A DNA stretch of 35,137 nucleotides from an uncultured Saprospiraceae bacterium. Its GTDB lineage: Bacteria > Bacteroidota > Bacteroidia > Chitinophagales > Saprospiraceae. Below are positions 13,235 through 21,692 of this stretch, piece by piece. The notes under the pieces were generated by a model that did not search any database, was not told the origin of the DNA, and was given only the letters and a program-made list of their open reading frames with translations. How positions within the stretch are numbered: position 1 is the first letter of the stretch; every line of letters begins with the position of its first letter. The stretch is taken from assembly GCA_937921775.1 (NCBI GenBank), contig CAKZUK010000243.1, positions 1 to 35,137 of the forward strand, given 5' to 3'. The translations under genes and the position numbers were made by a program.

Positions 13235-13588
13235 TTAAGATTTCATATTATCGTAAGCTGCTTTAAGCTTGTCGTAGGTCTCTTTCATTGTACTTATTTC
13301 CTCACCACGAACTTTATGCTGTAAATCTAGATCACCAATTTTAGAACGAAGTGTCATCATTTCCTTTTCGCTTTTACCTACAACGTATCTAGCGTCGGCA
13401 ATATCTGTTTTAAGATTCAAATTCTCTTTCTTAAAATTATCTAATTCATGTTCCAGATTTTTGATGCTGGCTTTGTAATTACCTTCTTTTAATAACTTCC
13501 AGAATAGCCAACCCAGTAGCCAAGCTCCTGCTAGCATTAGTAAAAGGTAAGGAGTACATTCTGCGCAAAAAATATTTAATAGTCTCAT
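13235..13588 (-). CDS. Small membrane-anchored coiled-coil protein, unknown function
   Basis: I do not recognise a named family. The 117 residues have a short N-terminus with two cysteines (FCAECTPY), one membrane segment about 13-35 (LLLMLAGAWLLGWLFWKLL) and a long charged, heptad-rich helix about 40-117, probably a coiled coil. The anchor resembles short envelope proteins found beside OmpA-family genes in Bacteroidota. It lies 120 bases downstream of such an OmpA gene on the same strand and ahead of a terminator, so the two may be co-transcribed and work together at the envelope. It starts at ATG. Topology is inferred: helix in the periplasm or the cytoplasm. Confidence 0.8.
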   Translation of the reverse strand: MRLLNIFCAECTPYLLLMLAGAWLLGWLFWKLLKEGNYKASIKNLEHELDNFKKENLNLKTDIADARYVVGKSEKEMMTLRSKIGDLDLQHKVRGEEISTMKETYDKLKAAYDNMKS

Positions 13589-13608
13589 TGTTGTTTGTTT
13601 TTTTTTCG

Positions 13609-13720
13609 TTTAGTTAATTCTGCTCCCGTTGAAGTGTGTCATTCCCATTCGTTCGCCCTCGCCTAAATGGTAATCTTCACGCTAACACACTTGATGAAAC
13701 AAGCTCATTTAGTTAATTCT
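13609..13720. repeat. 13-bp direct repeat flanking an imperfectly palindromic segment
   Basis: TTTAGTTAATTCT occurs at 13609-13621 and again at 13708-13720; the second copy contains the stop codon of the OmpA gene. The intervening 86 bases have imperfect inverted ends, including AAGTGTGT (13632-13639) against ACACACTT (13685-13692). The arrangement looks like a small element with a target-site duplication, and its left end resembles part of the repeat at 34051-34118. Confidence 0.6.
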
Positions 13721-14548
13721 CAAAACAGTTCTTCGATTCCGATATCTTCCATCGTCCGTTTCATTGGTAGTTGCGGGTTGCAATTCACCTTTTGAATCCA
13801 CAGAGATACGATCGACCTCAATTCCTTTGGCCACTAGTATGTTTTTAATAGATTCTGCTCGATTGAATCCAAGGCTCATATTTGCAGCCTCTTCACCTAC
13901 ATTATCGGTGTGTCCAGTTATCGAGACCTTCTCTTGAGTTTGCTTCAATCGTTCTGAGAGCTTTTGCAAATAATTATCAACTTCTTCATTTTTATCTTTC
14001 ACAGAAGAGTTGAAAGGAAAATAAATGGTACTCTCATTTTCAACTTCAACAATAGTTGTCGTTTCCTTTTTAAGCGCTTCCATCCAGTTGAAAGTTGTTC
14101 CGGCAAAGGCAGCAGTTTCCATTCCACTGTTGTCATCTATGAGTCGGGATGAAATATCAATCCGTTCAATTGGAACAGATTCCTTAATCAAGTCACGAAT
14201 GGCGGCAGCACGTGCCAGTCCCATATTGTCATAACCTTCGGGAGCTTTTTCACCCTTGTAATATTGTCCAGTAATTTGGAGCACATTATCCTCCTTCATT
14301 CCTTTTAGGATTGAGTTGGTTTTGTATGCTTCAAAGTTTTGTCCGAGGATCGGATCTGCGTTCATCCATTTGAATCCCAATGGTAAACTGGCACCTGCTA
14401 TTATAGCGGCAGCAGCTTCTGTAACAGCTACTTCTTCAGCAGCAACTGCACCACAACAGGCCCCTGAGAGCTTATTGCTATAGAACCATTGTGTACCAAG
14501 AAAGTAGAAGACTGTAAAAACAGAAAGGAGTAATACTTTTGTATTCAT
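13709..14548 (-). CDS. OmpA-family peptidoglycan-binding protein, probably with two OmpA-like domains
   Basis: Envelope protein, 279 residues, without the OmpA beta-barrel. The N-terminal hydrophobic segment (about 4-23) is followed by a CC motif at 31-32 and an Ala-rich linker to about 55. The C-terminal OmpA domain (about 172-279) is canonical: ITGHTDNVGEEA with Asp215, FNRAESIKNIL with Arg230, and NRRTVLRIN at the end, which are the residues that bind diaminopimelate. A first segment (about 88-140) shows the same pattern in weaker form: QITGQYYKGEKAP, NMGLARAAAIRDLI, then an ERIDISS strand, suggesting an internal duplication. I chose the ATG at 14548 because it places the signal/anchor at the N-terminus. 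The coiled-coil gene follows downstream. Confidence 0.88.
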   Translation of the reverse strand: MNTKVLLLSVFTVFYFLGTQWFYSNKLSGACCGAVAAEEVAVTEAAAAIIAGASLPLGFKWMNADPILGQNFEAYKTNSILKGMKEDNVLQITGQYYKGEKAPEGYDNMGLARAAAIRDLIKESVPIERIDISSRLIDDNSGMETAAFAGTTFNWMEALKKETTTIVEVENESTIYFPFNSSVKDKNEEVDNYLQKLSERLKQTQEKVSITGHTDNVGEEAANMSLGFNRAESIKNILVAKGIEVDRISVDSKGELQPATTNETDDGRYRNRRTVLRIN

Positions 14549-14710
14549 ATTGTCGTTTTTCGTTAGTTTATGTTCGTTCTTAATAGTTTTTTGTGACATA
14601 AAGTCCTGCAAACATGCAAAAGGTCAGAATTTTATTTCATTCAAATTTAGTTAAAATTTTCAAATTCTCACGTTTTTAAGGCTTCCTATTTTATTTAGCG
14701 GTTGAGCACA

Positions 14711-14745
14711 AAAAAAGGTCTCTGGTTTTTACACCAAAGACCTTT
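14711..14745 (-). terminator. Intrinsic terminator of the M36 peptidase gene
   Basis: Arms 14714-14726 and 14733-14745 pair at 12 of 13 positions around a 6-base loop. On the minus strand the stem is followed by seven T residues, a strong classical terminator. It lies about 70 bases beyond the M36 stop. Confidence 0.88.
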
Positions 14746-14812
14746 TCCTTTAAGACAACTAAAACGGCGTATATTCCAAGCCATTAATTGCCGGAATTAA
14801 TACCGATTTGTT

Positions 14813-17800
14813 TTATTCTTTTACAAATTTAAACTGCTGAGTCAAACTATTCAACTCATCCACCAACTCAGCATAGTAAACTCCTTTAGGCAAATGCTCA
14901 ATATTCAAATTAAAGGTACGTTCACCATTCATATTGATTTGCTTGTCCATTAATTGTTTACCACTTGCACTAAAAACAGTCAACATAAAATCGCCACTAA
15001 CATCATTAGCAAAGGATACCGAAATATCATCTTGTGCAGGATTCGGGAAAACGCTCACTTCATTATCTCCCGCCTTAACGTCAAGCACAAGGACCTGACT
15101 GTATTCAAAACGGCCATCCAAATCAACTTGCTTCAGTCTGTAATAATGTTCTCCAGTTTTAAAATCACGATCATAAAACTCATAGTTGTTGAGTTCAGCA
15201 GTTGTTCCAAAACCAGCAATCGTAGTAATCAACTCAAAGTCTCGTCCATCAAAAGAACGTTCTAATTCAAAACGATCATTGTTGGTTTCTGAAGCCGTTT
15301 GCCAGCTCAAATAATTCGCAACTCCTTTTATATGTTCACCATCAAATGACACCAGTTCAACAGGCAAAGGTTCCGTGCCAGGTAAACCAACTCCCATCCC
15401 AGAAAAACCAGTATTGAAAGTAGCGGTGATGAAATAGTCATCTGGTGCATATACCAAATTTCCTGCTACATCTACTTCTTGTTCGATTGGTCCAGTACCT
15501 TCTGGTGTAGCCGGAGTCACATCACTGATTGCCGTTGGATGCTTGATAAGCATGGCTTGTGCCCATTCGTTTCCAGTTGCTAATTCCCAACCTGCTACTT
15601 CATCTGCATCGTAGTAAAGTGTGACCGTATAATTGTAATTAGCTCCATTGAATTCTGGTGTAAATAAATACGTTTTATCTAGAAGATAATGCTCCGGAAA
15701 ATTATCCCAAAACTCAGTCGCATTCAATCCTGCACGATCAATCGTAACTTCAACACAACCCAAGTCCTGTGGGCCATTTTGCAAGCGAGCTAAAATAGAA
15801 CCATCCGCATTGTAAAAATAAATATCTTGGTTCGCCAATACTTCTTGCTCAGATATGAATCCTAAAGTTGTGGCAACTGGAGGAGGTGACAACACCGTAC
15901 CATCTATACGTACATGATCGATGGCTATACCATACAACCAACCCGTTCCGTCACTATAGCGGAATGCAATCTGAACATCGCTCAGCCCAGCATAAGCTGA
16001 TAGATCAACCAACTCTTCACGCCAGTTTCCTGACACACCAGCAATCGCTCCAATAGAAGTAAAAGTTCCTCCATTGACTGAAATCAATAGATCAGCAGTT
16101 TCTGTATTTGATTGATAGGTACGTCCTTCAAAGAAAATATCGTACTTCAATTCGACTGTAGTATAATTTGAGAAATCGTAACTTGACGAAACAAAACGGA
16201 CATCATCCATTACACAATTGCAGTCATCATCATTAGCATAAACTAAACCAGTACTACCATCTAATGGAACAGGCACTGTCCAAGAACTACTGGTTGCATC
16301 TACCGCATCTCCTTGTGCAAAAACGCTAGTCGGGCCTTCACCTGATGCAGCATTAGTGCTTGTAAAATCTTCCATATCCGCTTCAAACGAAGTAGATAAG
16401 ATACTATTAGTTGAGACCAAATCTTCTGGTGCAAAATCATCGTTGCCAACTTTTATTTTCGCGATAGAAGCACCTCCGATAAATGCATCTGTATCACCTG
16501 GATTATTGAGTACTAACTCAAACTCAATGTCCTCTAAACTCTCTATCAAAGCATCATTGTAAATAATCAATGTTGCCGTCTGAATACCTTCTTCTACAAA
16601 AATCATATCCGCACCAAGCAGTTCATAATCGTTTGCATCAGCTGAAGTATTAGCTCCTACCTCAACGATACTAATATCAGCAGGATCAAGAAGAGGAGCT
16701 TGACTTAAGGACACACCAATTTCAAATTCATTGTATGGACGACAATCTCCAGGCGCACTTGGCAATTCTCCTGCCGCACCTTCTATAGTATTTATTGTAG
16801 AAACCGTAAAAGCCAAAGCTGGGCCAGTACAAGATGCTGGAACATCAAAGTCTTCTGTTCCATCTGATTTACTTCCAGTACTTCCCTGATCTGCGTTTAC
16901 CCCCAAACCTCTTCTCGCAAAAGCTTCCCAAATTAAACAGTTATTCGCACCTCCATACAAGGCTGCATCTGCATCCAAAATAGCATTACGTCCATCTACA
17001 AAACCTGGGCTACATGGTTGTAACTTCAAACCCTCTGTCACCAAAGCCATTGCAATATTATTTCCTCCATCTCCATTATAAAAATCAGTATCAAAACCAT
17101 ACACTCCGATTAAATCCCAAGTCATTTCCCAAAGCATGGCACACCATACTGATCCTACACCATGAGGTGCCACTTCACTGATGATATCATCATAAGTATG
17201 TGGGTTGATGGCCATATCGGTACTGTATGGATGTGGACGAATCCCTGCTCCATTAGGGCCTTGTCCAAACAACCAGGTCCCCATACCTCGTGAGTCAGTA
17301 CCTGCATCTCCTGCTTCAATACTCATCACCATTCCAAAATAATCACTCCAACCTTCTCCCATTTGCTCTTGATTACTAAGGCAACCGGAGTTACCTCCAC
17401 CACCTGTCAATCGATTAGAAATACCGTGGCCATATTCGTGTACAATTACACCATTATCCAAATCACCATCGCGACTATTGCAAACATACATCTGCATTCT
17501 TGGAAGACCTCCGTCTGAAGGTGTGCTCATGTTAGCGTTACAAGTTCCTGAGCCATCTTGTGCTTCGGAGCGACAGTAATCGCCTCCAGATCCTCCATTA
17601 CCATAATTGTTTTGTTGAAAATTACCACTTGCTTCATCAAAACCATAGAGATACCATAAATCGTGGCACAAGTTGCTCCAATAAAATAAATTAGTAATCG
17701 CTGCGCTTTCTGATTGATTGGCTGCTGAATAAGTCGTGTTTATTAGATAGTTAAAAATTAGTGAGCCACCTCCGTCAGGACTGAAGCCAGGATTATCTCC

Positions 17801-18709
17801 ATCTTCGTATGCATGCACATTGTTGCCTCTAGTTATCGTATGCTCTGCTCCGACAGCGCCGTCCGTGTCATGCCATCCAAAAGGAGAAGCAATTGCATTG
17901 TCTGGATCAGCAACAGAAGTTCGTCCACCAAAGTGTGGACTTTCTACTGGCATCGCATAAACGTTGTAAGTACCTACCATTACAGCAGGAGCTTCTGCAA
18001 CTATTTCTTCATCAATACAAATAGACTCACTGCTGTGGTTACAAGCAGAAGTATGCTTATGCGCTTCTTCGAGGTTACAGTGTACCGTCCAATTGGTTCG
18101 GTCCAAGATCTCACCCGTTGCTGCGTCTACTCTAAATTCCCACCAGTTAGGTTCAGCTGTAGCATCAATAGATAAATTCCACACTAATTTTAATGTGCCA
18201 TCAGTAAGTGGTTGGTACATTAACTTTACTGGAATGTCTTCATGTGAGATCCCAGCATTAGTGAATTTCATTTGTCGATCTGCACCTCCATTATCTTCAA
18301 GTACTTCTAGCGAAGCGGAAAGCGTGTACTCCATTTGTTCTGCGACAGCAAGTACCGCCTGTTGCGCTGAAATAGTGGGTTCATTAGAACCTACAATCTT
18401 AGAAGCTAAGTCTGAGACAAAACTATTGTGCGAACGAAGTAATTGCCCTGAAGGTAAGATATGTATACTCGCATTGGCAGTTTGCACTTCAATCCCCTGA
18501 TGTCGTTGTCGATAATAAAAATGATGAACACCACTGGTGCTACTGACGTGCTGATGTGTAATAATATGATCCGATAAATCGGCTTCTGTCAGTTCATGAT
18601 TGGCTGCCGTGCTATGCAAAAAGCTATCAGCAAAGTTGTTCGGCTTTTGTGCGAAAGCACTAACCATGAATAAAGCCACGAATAAAAGAAGGAGGCAATT
18701 CTTTTTCAT
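14813..18709 (-). CDS. Secreted M36 fungalysin-type metallopeptidase with T9SS sorting domain
   Basis: Large secreted zinc endopeptidase, 1298 residues. Signal peptide about 1-20 (ending AFAQ), FTP/PepSY-type propeptide about 25-210, M36 catalytic domain about 245-630, a Calx-beta-like domain about 640-760, a MAM/jelly-roll-like domain about 775-950, further beta domains, and a T9SS type A sorting domain in the last 80 or so residues (VSVFPNPAQDDISV to QQFKFVKE). Zinc ligands are His424 and His428 in HEYGH with catalytic Glu425, and Glu452 in GEGWSDYF. The propeptide is expected to be removed after export. The gene is isolated, with its own strong terminator and a 394-base upstream gap; its likely role is digestion of external protein for nutrition. 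Family identity is secure; the accessory domain calls are approximate. Confidence 0.95.
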   Translation of the reverse strand: MKKNCLLLLFVALFMVSAFAQKPNNFADSFLHSTAANHELTEADLSDHIITHQHVSSTSGVHHFYYRQRHQGIEVQTANASIHILPSGQLLRSHNSFVSDLASKIVGSNEPTISAQQAVLAVAEQMEYTLSASLEVLEDNGGADRQMKFTNAGISHEDIPVKLMYQPLTDGTLKLVWNLSIDATAEPNWWEFRVDAATGEILDRTNWTVHCNLEEAHKHTSACNHSSESICIDEEIVAEAPAVMVGTYNVYAMPVESPHFGGRTSVADPDNAIASPFGWHDTDGAVGAEHTITRGNNVHAYEDGDNPGFSPDGGGSLIFNYLINTTYSAANQSESAAITNLFYWSNLCHDLWYLYGFDEASGNFQQNNYGNGGSGGDYCRSEAQDGSGTCNANMSTPSDGGLPRMQMYVCNSRDGDLDNGVIVHEYGHGISNRLTGGGGNSGCLSNQEQMGEGWSDYFGMVMSIEAGDAGTDSRGMGTWLFGQGPNGAGIRPHPYSTDMAINPHTYDDIISEVAPHGVGSVWCAMLWEMTWDLIGVYGFDTDFYNGDGGNNIAMALVTEGLKLQPCSPGFVDGRNAILDADAALYGGANNCLIWEAFARRGLGVNADQGSTGSKSDGTEDFDVPASCTGPALAFTVSTINTIEGAAGELPSAPGDCRPYNEFEIGVSLSQAPLLDPADISIVEVGANTSADANDYELLGADMIFVEEGIQTATLIIYNDALIESLEDIEFELVLNNPGDTDAFIGGASIAKIKVGNDDFAPEDLVSTNSILSTSFEADMEDFTSTNAASGEGPTSVFAQGDAVDATSSSWTVPVPLDGSTGLVYANDDDCNCVMDDVRFVSSSYDFSNYTTVELKYDIFFEGRTYQSNTETADLLISVNGGTFTSIGAIAGVSGNWREELVDLSAYAGLSDVQIAFRYSDGTGWLYGIAIDHVRIDGTVLSPPPVATTLGFISEQEVLANQDIYFYNADGSILARLQNGPQDLGCVEVTIDRAGLNATEFWDNFPEHYLLDKTYLFTPEFNGANYNYTVTLYYDADEVAGWELATGNEWAQAMLIKHPTAISDVTPATPEGTGPIEQEVDVAGNLVYAPDDYFITATFNTGFSGMGVGLPGTEPLPVELVSFDGEHIKGVANYLSWQTASETNNDRFELERSFDGRDFELITTIAGFGTTAELNNYEFYDRDFKTGEHYYRLKQVDLDGRFEYSQVLVLDVKAGDNEVSVFPNPAQDDISVSFANDVSGDFMLTVFSASGKQLMDKQINMNGERTFNLNIEHLPKGVYYAELVDELNSLTQQFKFVKE

Positions 18710-19103
18710 TAAAATAAGGGTTTGTGTTAATCAATAAATATTGAGAAACGATCGATAAAGAAGTAGTCTGGGGATTAGCTATTCGAGTTGGACACACCAT
18801 GAGTCCAATCATTTGCTTGAAACGGAAAGAGAAGATTGTTTTGACCAATCTAAAACCTTCCATATAAAAGTAAAGAATATAAGTTAAACCTCATAAGCAT
18901 ATTGGGAAAAATTCAATATAGTAAGTGGAGTCTTAGATATTACCTGCATAAATGTCAGCATTTTTGCAAATGGGTATAAAAGTCGCTAAGGGTCTAGCAT
19001 AAAAAAAACTCAGATTTAAACAAACAGTGCCCTATAACTAGGCAAACAGTCTGATTAAATCTGAGTTCTGTATTTTAACTTTAAAGAAAGAAAAAAGTTT
19101 GTT
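18710..19103. other. Intergenic region between rnc and the M36 gene
   Basis: No credible gene is present. It contains the rnc terminator (19001-19067) and a short AGATTG...CAATCT dyad near 18834-18852. The promoter of the M36 gene must lie here on the minus strand, but I see no clear TAnnTTTG match. Confidence 0.6.
19001..19067 (-). terminator. Intrinsic terminator of rnc
   Basis: AACTCAGATTTA (19007-19018) pairs exactly with TAAATCTGAGTT (19056-19067), enclosing a 37-base loop with its own GCC/GGC stem. On the minus strand a T-run follows directly. It marks the end of the acpP-fabF-rnc group. Confidence 0.85.
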
Positions 19104-19892
19104 CTAACGAGGTCCATTCTCCATCCCTTCTTCCACAGGCGCTTCCGTCACAATACCCAAAATTTTCATCGCCTTTTCGGAAGCCGTCTGCTCCGCGCTC
19201 TTTTTATTAAAGTCATCAGCGGTAGCGAGGCGTTTGCCGTTTACTAAAACAGCTACTTTGAAACGATCGCGTTTGTCCATCTTATATTTTGCCAGCATTT
19301 TGTAAGCAACGGATTGACCATTTTTTTGACACCATTCGAGCAACTGACTTTTGTAGTTGTCATCGTATTGTTCCAGTTCATGGATATCGAGGTAGCCGCG
19401 CAAAATCTTTTGGATGACGTAATGCTTGGTGCCGTGATAACCACGTTCTAAATAAACAGCACCGACCAATGCTTCTAGTGCATTACCCAACATAGATTTG
19501 CTGAGTCGGGTATTGTTGTATTCGTTTAGGAAAACATCGAGTCCCATCTTATCAGCAATCTTGTTTAGAGATTTACGCTTTACGATTTTAGACCGCATTT
19601 TGGTTAGGAAACCCTCATCACTGCTAGGGTATTTCTTAAAAAGATATTCTGCGACTATGGTGCCCAGCACGGCATCACCAAGGTATTCCAGACGTTCGTT
19701 ACTCTGAATGGAATAGACCTTGTCGTTGGCGGTAGACTTATGATAAAAGGCTAGTCGGAACAAACCCATGTTGCTCGGAACGAAACCTAATAAAGACTTA
19801 AGCCGTTTTGCAAAATTCTTTTCGGGGGAAAAGTGCAGGTTGTAAAACCTTAACAAAAACTTCAAGATTTGTGAGTTATAAAGGAATGGCAA
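19104..19892 (-). CDS. rnc: Ribonuclease III
   Basis: Endonuclease for double-stranded RNA, acting in rRNA maturation and mRNA turnover. About 250-262 residues. The RNase III signature NERLEYLGDAVL spans 65-76 (Glu66, Glu69, Asp73), Glu93 lies in SSDEGFLTKMR, and the second metal-site motif LGNALEALVGAVYLE has Asn137 where the E. coli enzyme has Asp114, with Glu140 conserved. A dsRNA-binding domain fills about 180-250. There is no usable ATG: an in-frame stop lies five codons before the TTG at 19892, and the first ATG (residue 42) would remove the conserved first helix. TTG at 19892 or TTG at 19865 (giving MKFLLRFYN) are the options; the second would leave a 12-bp hairpin wholly in the leader. 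It lies downstream of fabF, the usual order in this phylum. Confidence 0.93.
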   Translation of the reverse strand: MPFLYNSQILKFLLRFYNLHFSPEKNFAKRLKSLLGFVPSNMGLFRLAFYHKSTANDKVYSIQSNERLEYLGDAVLGTIVAEYLFKKYPSSDEGFLTKMRSKIVKRKSLNKIADKMGLDVFLNEYNNTRLSKSMLGNALEALVGAVYLERGYHGTKHYVIQKILRGYLDIHELEQYDDNYKSQLLEWCQKNGQSVAYKMLAKYKMDKRDRFKVAVLVNGKRLATADDFNKKSAEQTASEKAMKILGIVTEAPVEEGMENGPR

Positions 19893-19920
19893 ATCATCTG
19901 CACGATATCAGATGATTTGC
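19889..19920. promoter_or_regulatory. Perfect 12-bp hairpin at the 5' end of rnc
   Basis: GCAAATCATCTG (19889-19900) pairs exactly with CAGATGATTTGC (19909-19920) around an 8-base loop. It overlaps the most upstream TTG start of rnc or lies in its leader if translation starts at 19865. No T-run follows on the minus strand, so it is not an ordinary terminator. It could be a site for RNase III self-cleavage, as in other bacteria where rnc regulates itself through a leader stem. Confidence 0.55.
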
Positions 19921-19943
19921 TATCCCATAGTTATCAAATACGC

Positions 19944-20077
19944 TCAGTTTCCGATTCTATATAATAGAGATTCCAGGCTTAAAAGCTGGTAAAAGGCAGC
20001 TAACTCCGTGCAGTTACTTTTTACGTTATTTAGAAAGAATCGGAAACTGAACCATTTCTTCAACTAATAACTGCACG
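19944..20077. repeat. Two interleaved perfect inverted repeats between fabF and rnc
   Basis: Arm A TCAGTTTCCGATTCT (19944-19958) is the exact complement of A' (20036-20050). Arm B CGTGCAGTTA (20007-20016) is the exact complement of B' (20068-20077). The order A-B-A'-B' is that of a pseudoknot or of two alternative folds. A further 8-base pair (20058-20065 with 20121-20128) lies nearby. No gene is present in this 284-base gap. Confidence 0.75.
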
Positions 20078-20176
20078 AAACATAAAGCTTCAAATTTTCT
20101 TTAGGCATCTTAAAACGAGGAGTTGAAGGTATGAAGTGTCCTGCAAATGCAGACTAAGCCCCAAGTTCTAAGCCTC

Positions 20177-21421
20177 TTATGAGAATGCCTTTATTACCAC
20201 CGATGAGTTGTGTCCACCAAAGCCGAAAGTGTTACTTAAAATCGCACGTACTTTTCGTTGCTGCGCGTTGTTAAAAGTAAAATTTAGCTTAGCATCAAAC
20301 TCAGGATCATCCGTAAAGTGGTTGATCGTGGGCGGTATAAATTGCTCTTTAATTGCCAAGATACCTGCTATTGCTTCAATAGCGCCTGCTGCTCCGAGCA
20401 AGTGGCCGGTCATTGACTTTGTTGAGCTTATGTTTAAGTTGTATGCATCTTCTCCAAAGACTTTCAAAATAGCTTTGGATTCTGCTATATCTCCTAAGGG
20501 AGTCGACGTACCGTGTACGTTTACGTAATCAATCTCATCAGGGTTCATTTTCGCCTCTTTAAGTGCTATTTTCATAACATTTCTGGCGCCGAGCCCTTCT
20601 GGATGCGGTGCGGTGATGTGGTGTGCATCTCCTGTTGCTCCAGTTCCTACAATCTCTGCATAAATGTTTGCACCTCTTGCTTTAGCATGCTCTAGCTCTT
20701 CTAAAACCAAAGCTCCTGCTCCCTCTCCTAAAACAAAACCATCTCGATCTAAATCAAAAGGTCGAGATGCTGCAGCTGGATCGTCGTTGCGAGTTGATAA
20801 TGCTTTCATGGCATTAAACCCACCGATGCCTGCTTTTGTTACAGCAGCTTCTGAACCACCAGTTATCATCACCGTTGCCTTACCCAAGCGAATAGCATCA
20901 AAGCTATTACCAATGGCGTGTGATGAAGAAGCGCAAGCCGAAACTGTAGCATAATTAATTCCTCTGAATCCGTGTTTTATAGAAATATGACCTGCTGCAA
21001 TATCAGAGATCATCTTTGGAATCATAAAAGGATTATATCTTGGAATGCCACTACCTGTGGCAAAATCTTCAATTTCTTTTTCGAGGGATCGAAAGCCTCC
21101 GATACCAGATCCCCAAATAACACCTGCTAGATCTAAATCAACTTTTTCCATGTCTAGACCAGCGTCTGCGATCGCTTCATCAGATGCAACCAAAGCGTAT
21201 TGTGTAAATGGATCGAGGCGACGTGCTTCCTTTCGATCCAATAAATCATTAACTACAAAACCTTTTACCTCGCAGGCAAATTGCGTCTTAAAGTTAGCAG
21301 CATCAAAATGAGTAATTGGAGCAGCTCCACTTGTACCATTCTGCAAACTAGCTAAATATTCGCGAATATTATTTCCAATAGGAGTTAAGGCGCCAATACC
21401 TGTTACTACGACCCTTTTCAT
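20177..21421 (-). CDS. fabF: Beta-ketoacyl-ACP synthase II
   Basis: Condenses malonyl-ACP with a growing acyl-ACP in type II fatty acid synthesis, in the cytoplasm. The 414 residues show the full thiolase-fold enzyme with the Cys-His-His triad at Cys163 (SACASSSH), His303 (VHGTSTPLGD) and His340 (MTGHLLGAAG), the same numbers as in E. coli FabF. The C-terminal FGFGGHNSSVV motif is present. It starts at ATG. It is downstream of acpP on the same strand, separated by 271 bases that include an acpP terminator, and upstream of rnc; the acpP-fabF-rnc order is conserved in Bacteroidota. Confidence is high. Confidence 0.98.
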   Translation of the reverse strand: MKRVVVTGIGALTPIGNNIREYLASLQNGTSGAAPITHFDAANFKTQFACEVKGFVVNDLLDRKEARRLDPFTQYALVASDEAIADAGLDMEKVDLDLAGVIWGSGIGGFRSLEKEIEDFATGSGIPRYNPFMIPKMISDIAAGHISIKHGFRGINYATVSACASSSHAIGNSFDAIRLGKATVMITGGSEAAVTKAGIGGFNAMKALSTRNDDPAAASRPFDLDRDGFVLGEGAGALVLEELEHAKARGANIYAEIVGTGATGDAHHITAPHPEGLGARNVMKIALKEAKMNPDEIDYVNVHGTSTPLGDIAESKAILKVFGEDAYNLNISSTKSMTGHLLGAAGAIEAIAGILAIKEQFIPPTINHFTDDPEFDAKLNFTFNNAQQRKVRAILSNTFGFGGHNSSVVIKAFS

Positions 21422-21583
21422 ATGTTGGTGTTTGGTGTGTAAGTGTGTAAACCGAAGAAATAAAAGCTATTTCATCGATCTTTCTAGAAGACTCAGCCTA
21501 AATAAGTGTCCGATCTGAGTGAAAGCCATTCGAACTGTATTTCGAGTTCAAATCGGTTATTTATTTATTCTTCATCCATAAAG

Positions 21584-21631
21584 GAAATAAAAAATCCACA
21601 AATCAGAAGCAGATACTCCAAATTTGTGGAT
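21584..21631 (-). terminator. Terminator between acpP and fabF
   Basis: ATCCACAAAT (21594-21603) pairs exactly with ATTTGTGGAT (21622-21631). On the minus strand the stem is followed by a run of T residues. It lies about 60 bases beyond the acpP stop, so most acpP transcripts may end here, with read-through or a separate promoter serving fabF. Confidence 0.75.
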
Positions 21632-21692
21632 CAGTTTGACTCAAGCATTTAAAGAATTGCGATTCATACTTAAAAATTCCATAAGGAATTGA

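Noticed and set aside
18660..18863. Minus-strand frame overlapping the start of the M36 gene
   Set aside because: It overlaps the M36 signal peptide in another frame, with unremarkable composition and no conserved motif; treated as chance.
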